Below are positions 5,636 through 5,745 of a stretch of 5,745 bases of DNA, one piece after another (position 1 is the first letter of the stretch; the number at the start of each line of letters is the position of its first letter). Position numbers and translations under genes: made by a program. Below the pieces are notes generated by a model. That model did no database searches. It saw only the letters and a list, made by a program, of their open reading frames with translations, and was not told the origin of the DNA. The DNA is from Alphaproteobacteria bacterium (GTDB lineage Bacteria; Pseudomonadota; Alphaproteobacteria; Rhodobacterales; Rhodobacteraceae). The stretch lies in NCBI GenBank assembly GCA_030428025.1, contig JAUIBJ010000262.1:1-5745 (forward strand), in the 5' to 3' direction.

Positions 5636-5745
5636 CAGTGCACCCCATGCGCCAGAAGCCGTTCCTCGCGCGGCAGCAGGGCGCGCAGCGATTTCAACGA
5701 CTGATAATGGTTGTCATGCAGCACCGCGTCGGTCGCGCGGGCGAG
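5635..5745 (-). CDS. flbT: C-terminus of probable flagellin regulator FlbT (partial)
   Basis: This is the last 36 codons and stop (TGA at 5637-5635) of a minus-strand gene that enters from the right edge. The visible end reads ...HYQSLKSLRALLPREERLLAHGVH. The pattern of a short helix, then (K/R)xLR.LLP.E..LL fits the FlbT C-terminus as I know it. FlbT binds flagellin mRNA and controls its translation or stability in Caulobacter and relatives. Its stop overlaps the start of the DUF1217 gene, and flbT next to such a gene is consistent with Rhodobacterales flagellar clusters. The assignment rests on a short fragment plus context. Confidence 0.65.
   Translation of the reverse strand, partial: LARATDAVLHDNHYQSLKSLRALLPREERLLAHGVH

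Overview
The window is a compact piece of a flagellar gene cluster from a GC-rich alphaproteobacterium. The gene set and order fit Rhodobacterales (Roseobacter/Rhodobacter-type) best: fliQ and fliE sit among the rod genes, FlgA is short, fliI is divergent from flgB, and a DUF1217 flagellar gene directly follows flbT. This assignment rests on recalled gene order and protein motifs, not on a database search.

Layout. Positions 1-3332 hold a tightly packed minus-strand operon, transcribed in the order flgB, flgC, fliE, fliQ, flgF, flgG, flgA. Gaps are 25 nt or less, and flgG and flgA overlap by 1 nt. The left edge stops just after a strong Shine-Dalgarno sequence, so another gene (probably flgH) starts just outside. 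Positions 3333-3414 are the only real intergenic region, an AT-richer divergent control region with a CtrA-like box and two GANTC (CcrM-type) sites. Positions 3415-4866 hold fliI on the plus strand. It ends in a 20-nt tail-to-tail overlap with a minus-strand DUF1217 gene (4847-5635). That gene in turn overlaps by 1 nt the end of an upstream minus-strand gene, most likely flbT, which is cut by the right edge.

How the parts work together. FliI is the ATPase and FliQ an inner-membrane channel subunit of the flagellar type III export apparatus. FliE, FlgB, FlgC, FlgF and FlgG are the export substrates that build the MS-ring/rod junction, proximal rod and distal rod. FlgA is the periplasmic chaperone for P-ring assembly. 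FlbT is a post-transcriptional regulator of flagellin, and the DUF1217 protein is an uncharacterised flagellar-cluster protein.

I saw no mobile elements, CRISPR arrays, RNA genes or foreign islands. No novel multi-gene system is apparent. The points most worth checking are the divergent control region, the unusual FliI C-terminal tail reaching into the convergent gene, and the DUF1217 protein with its possible internal duplication.
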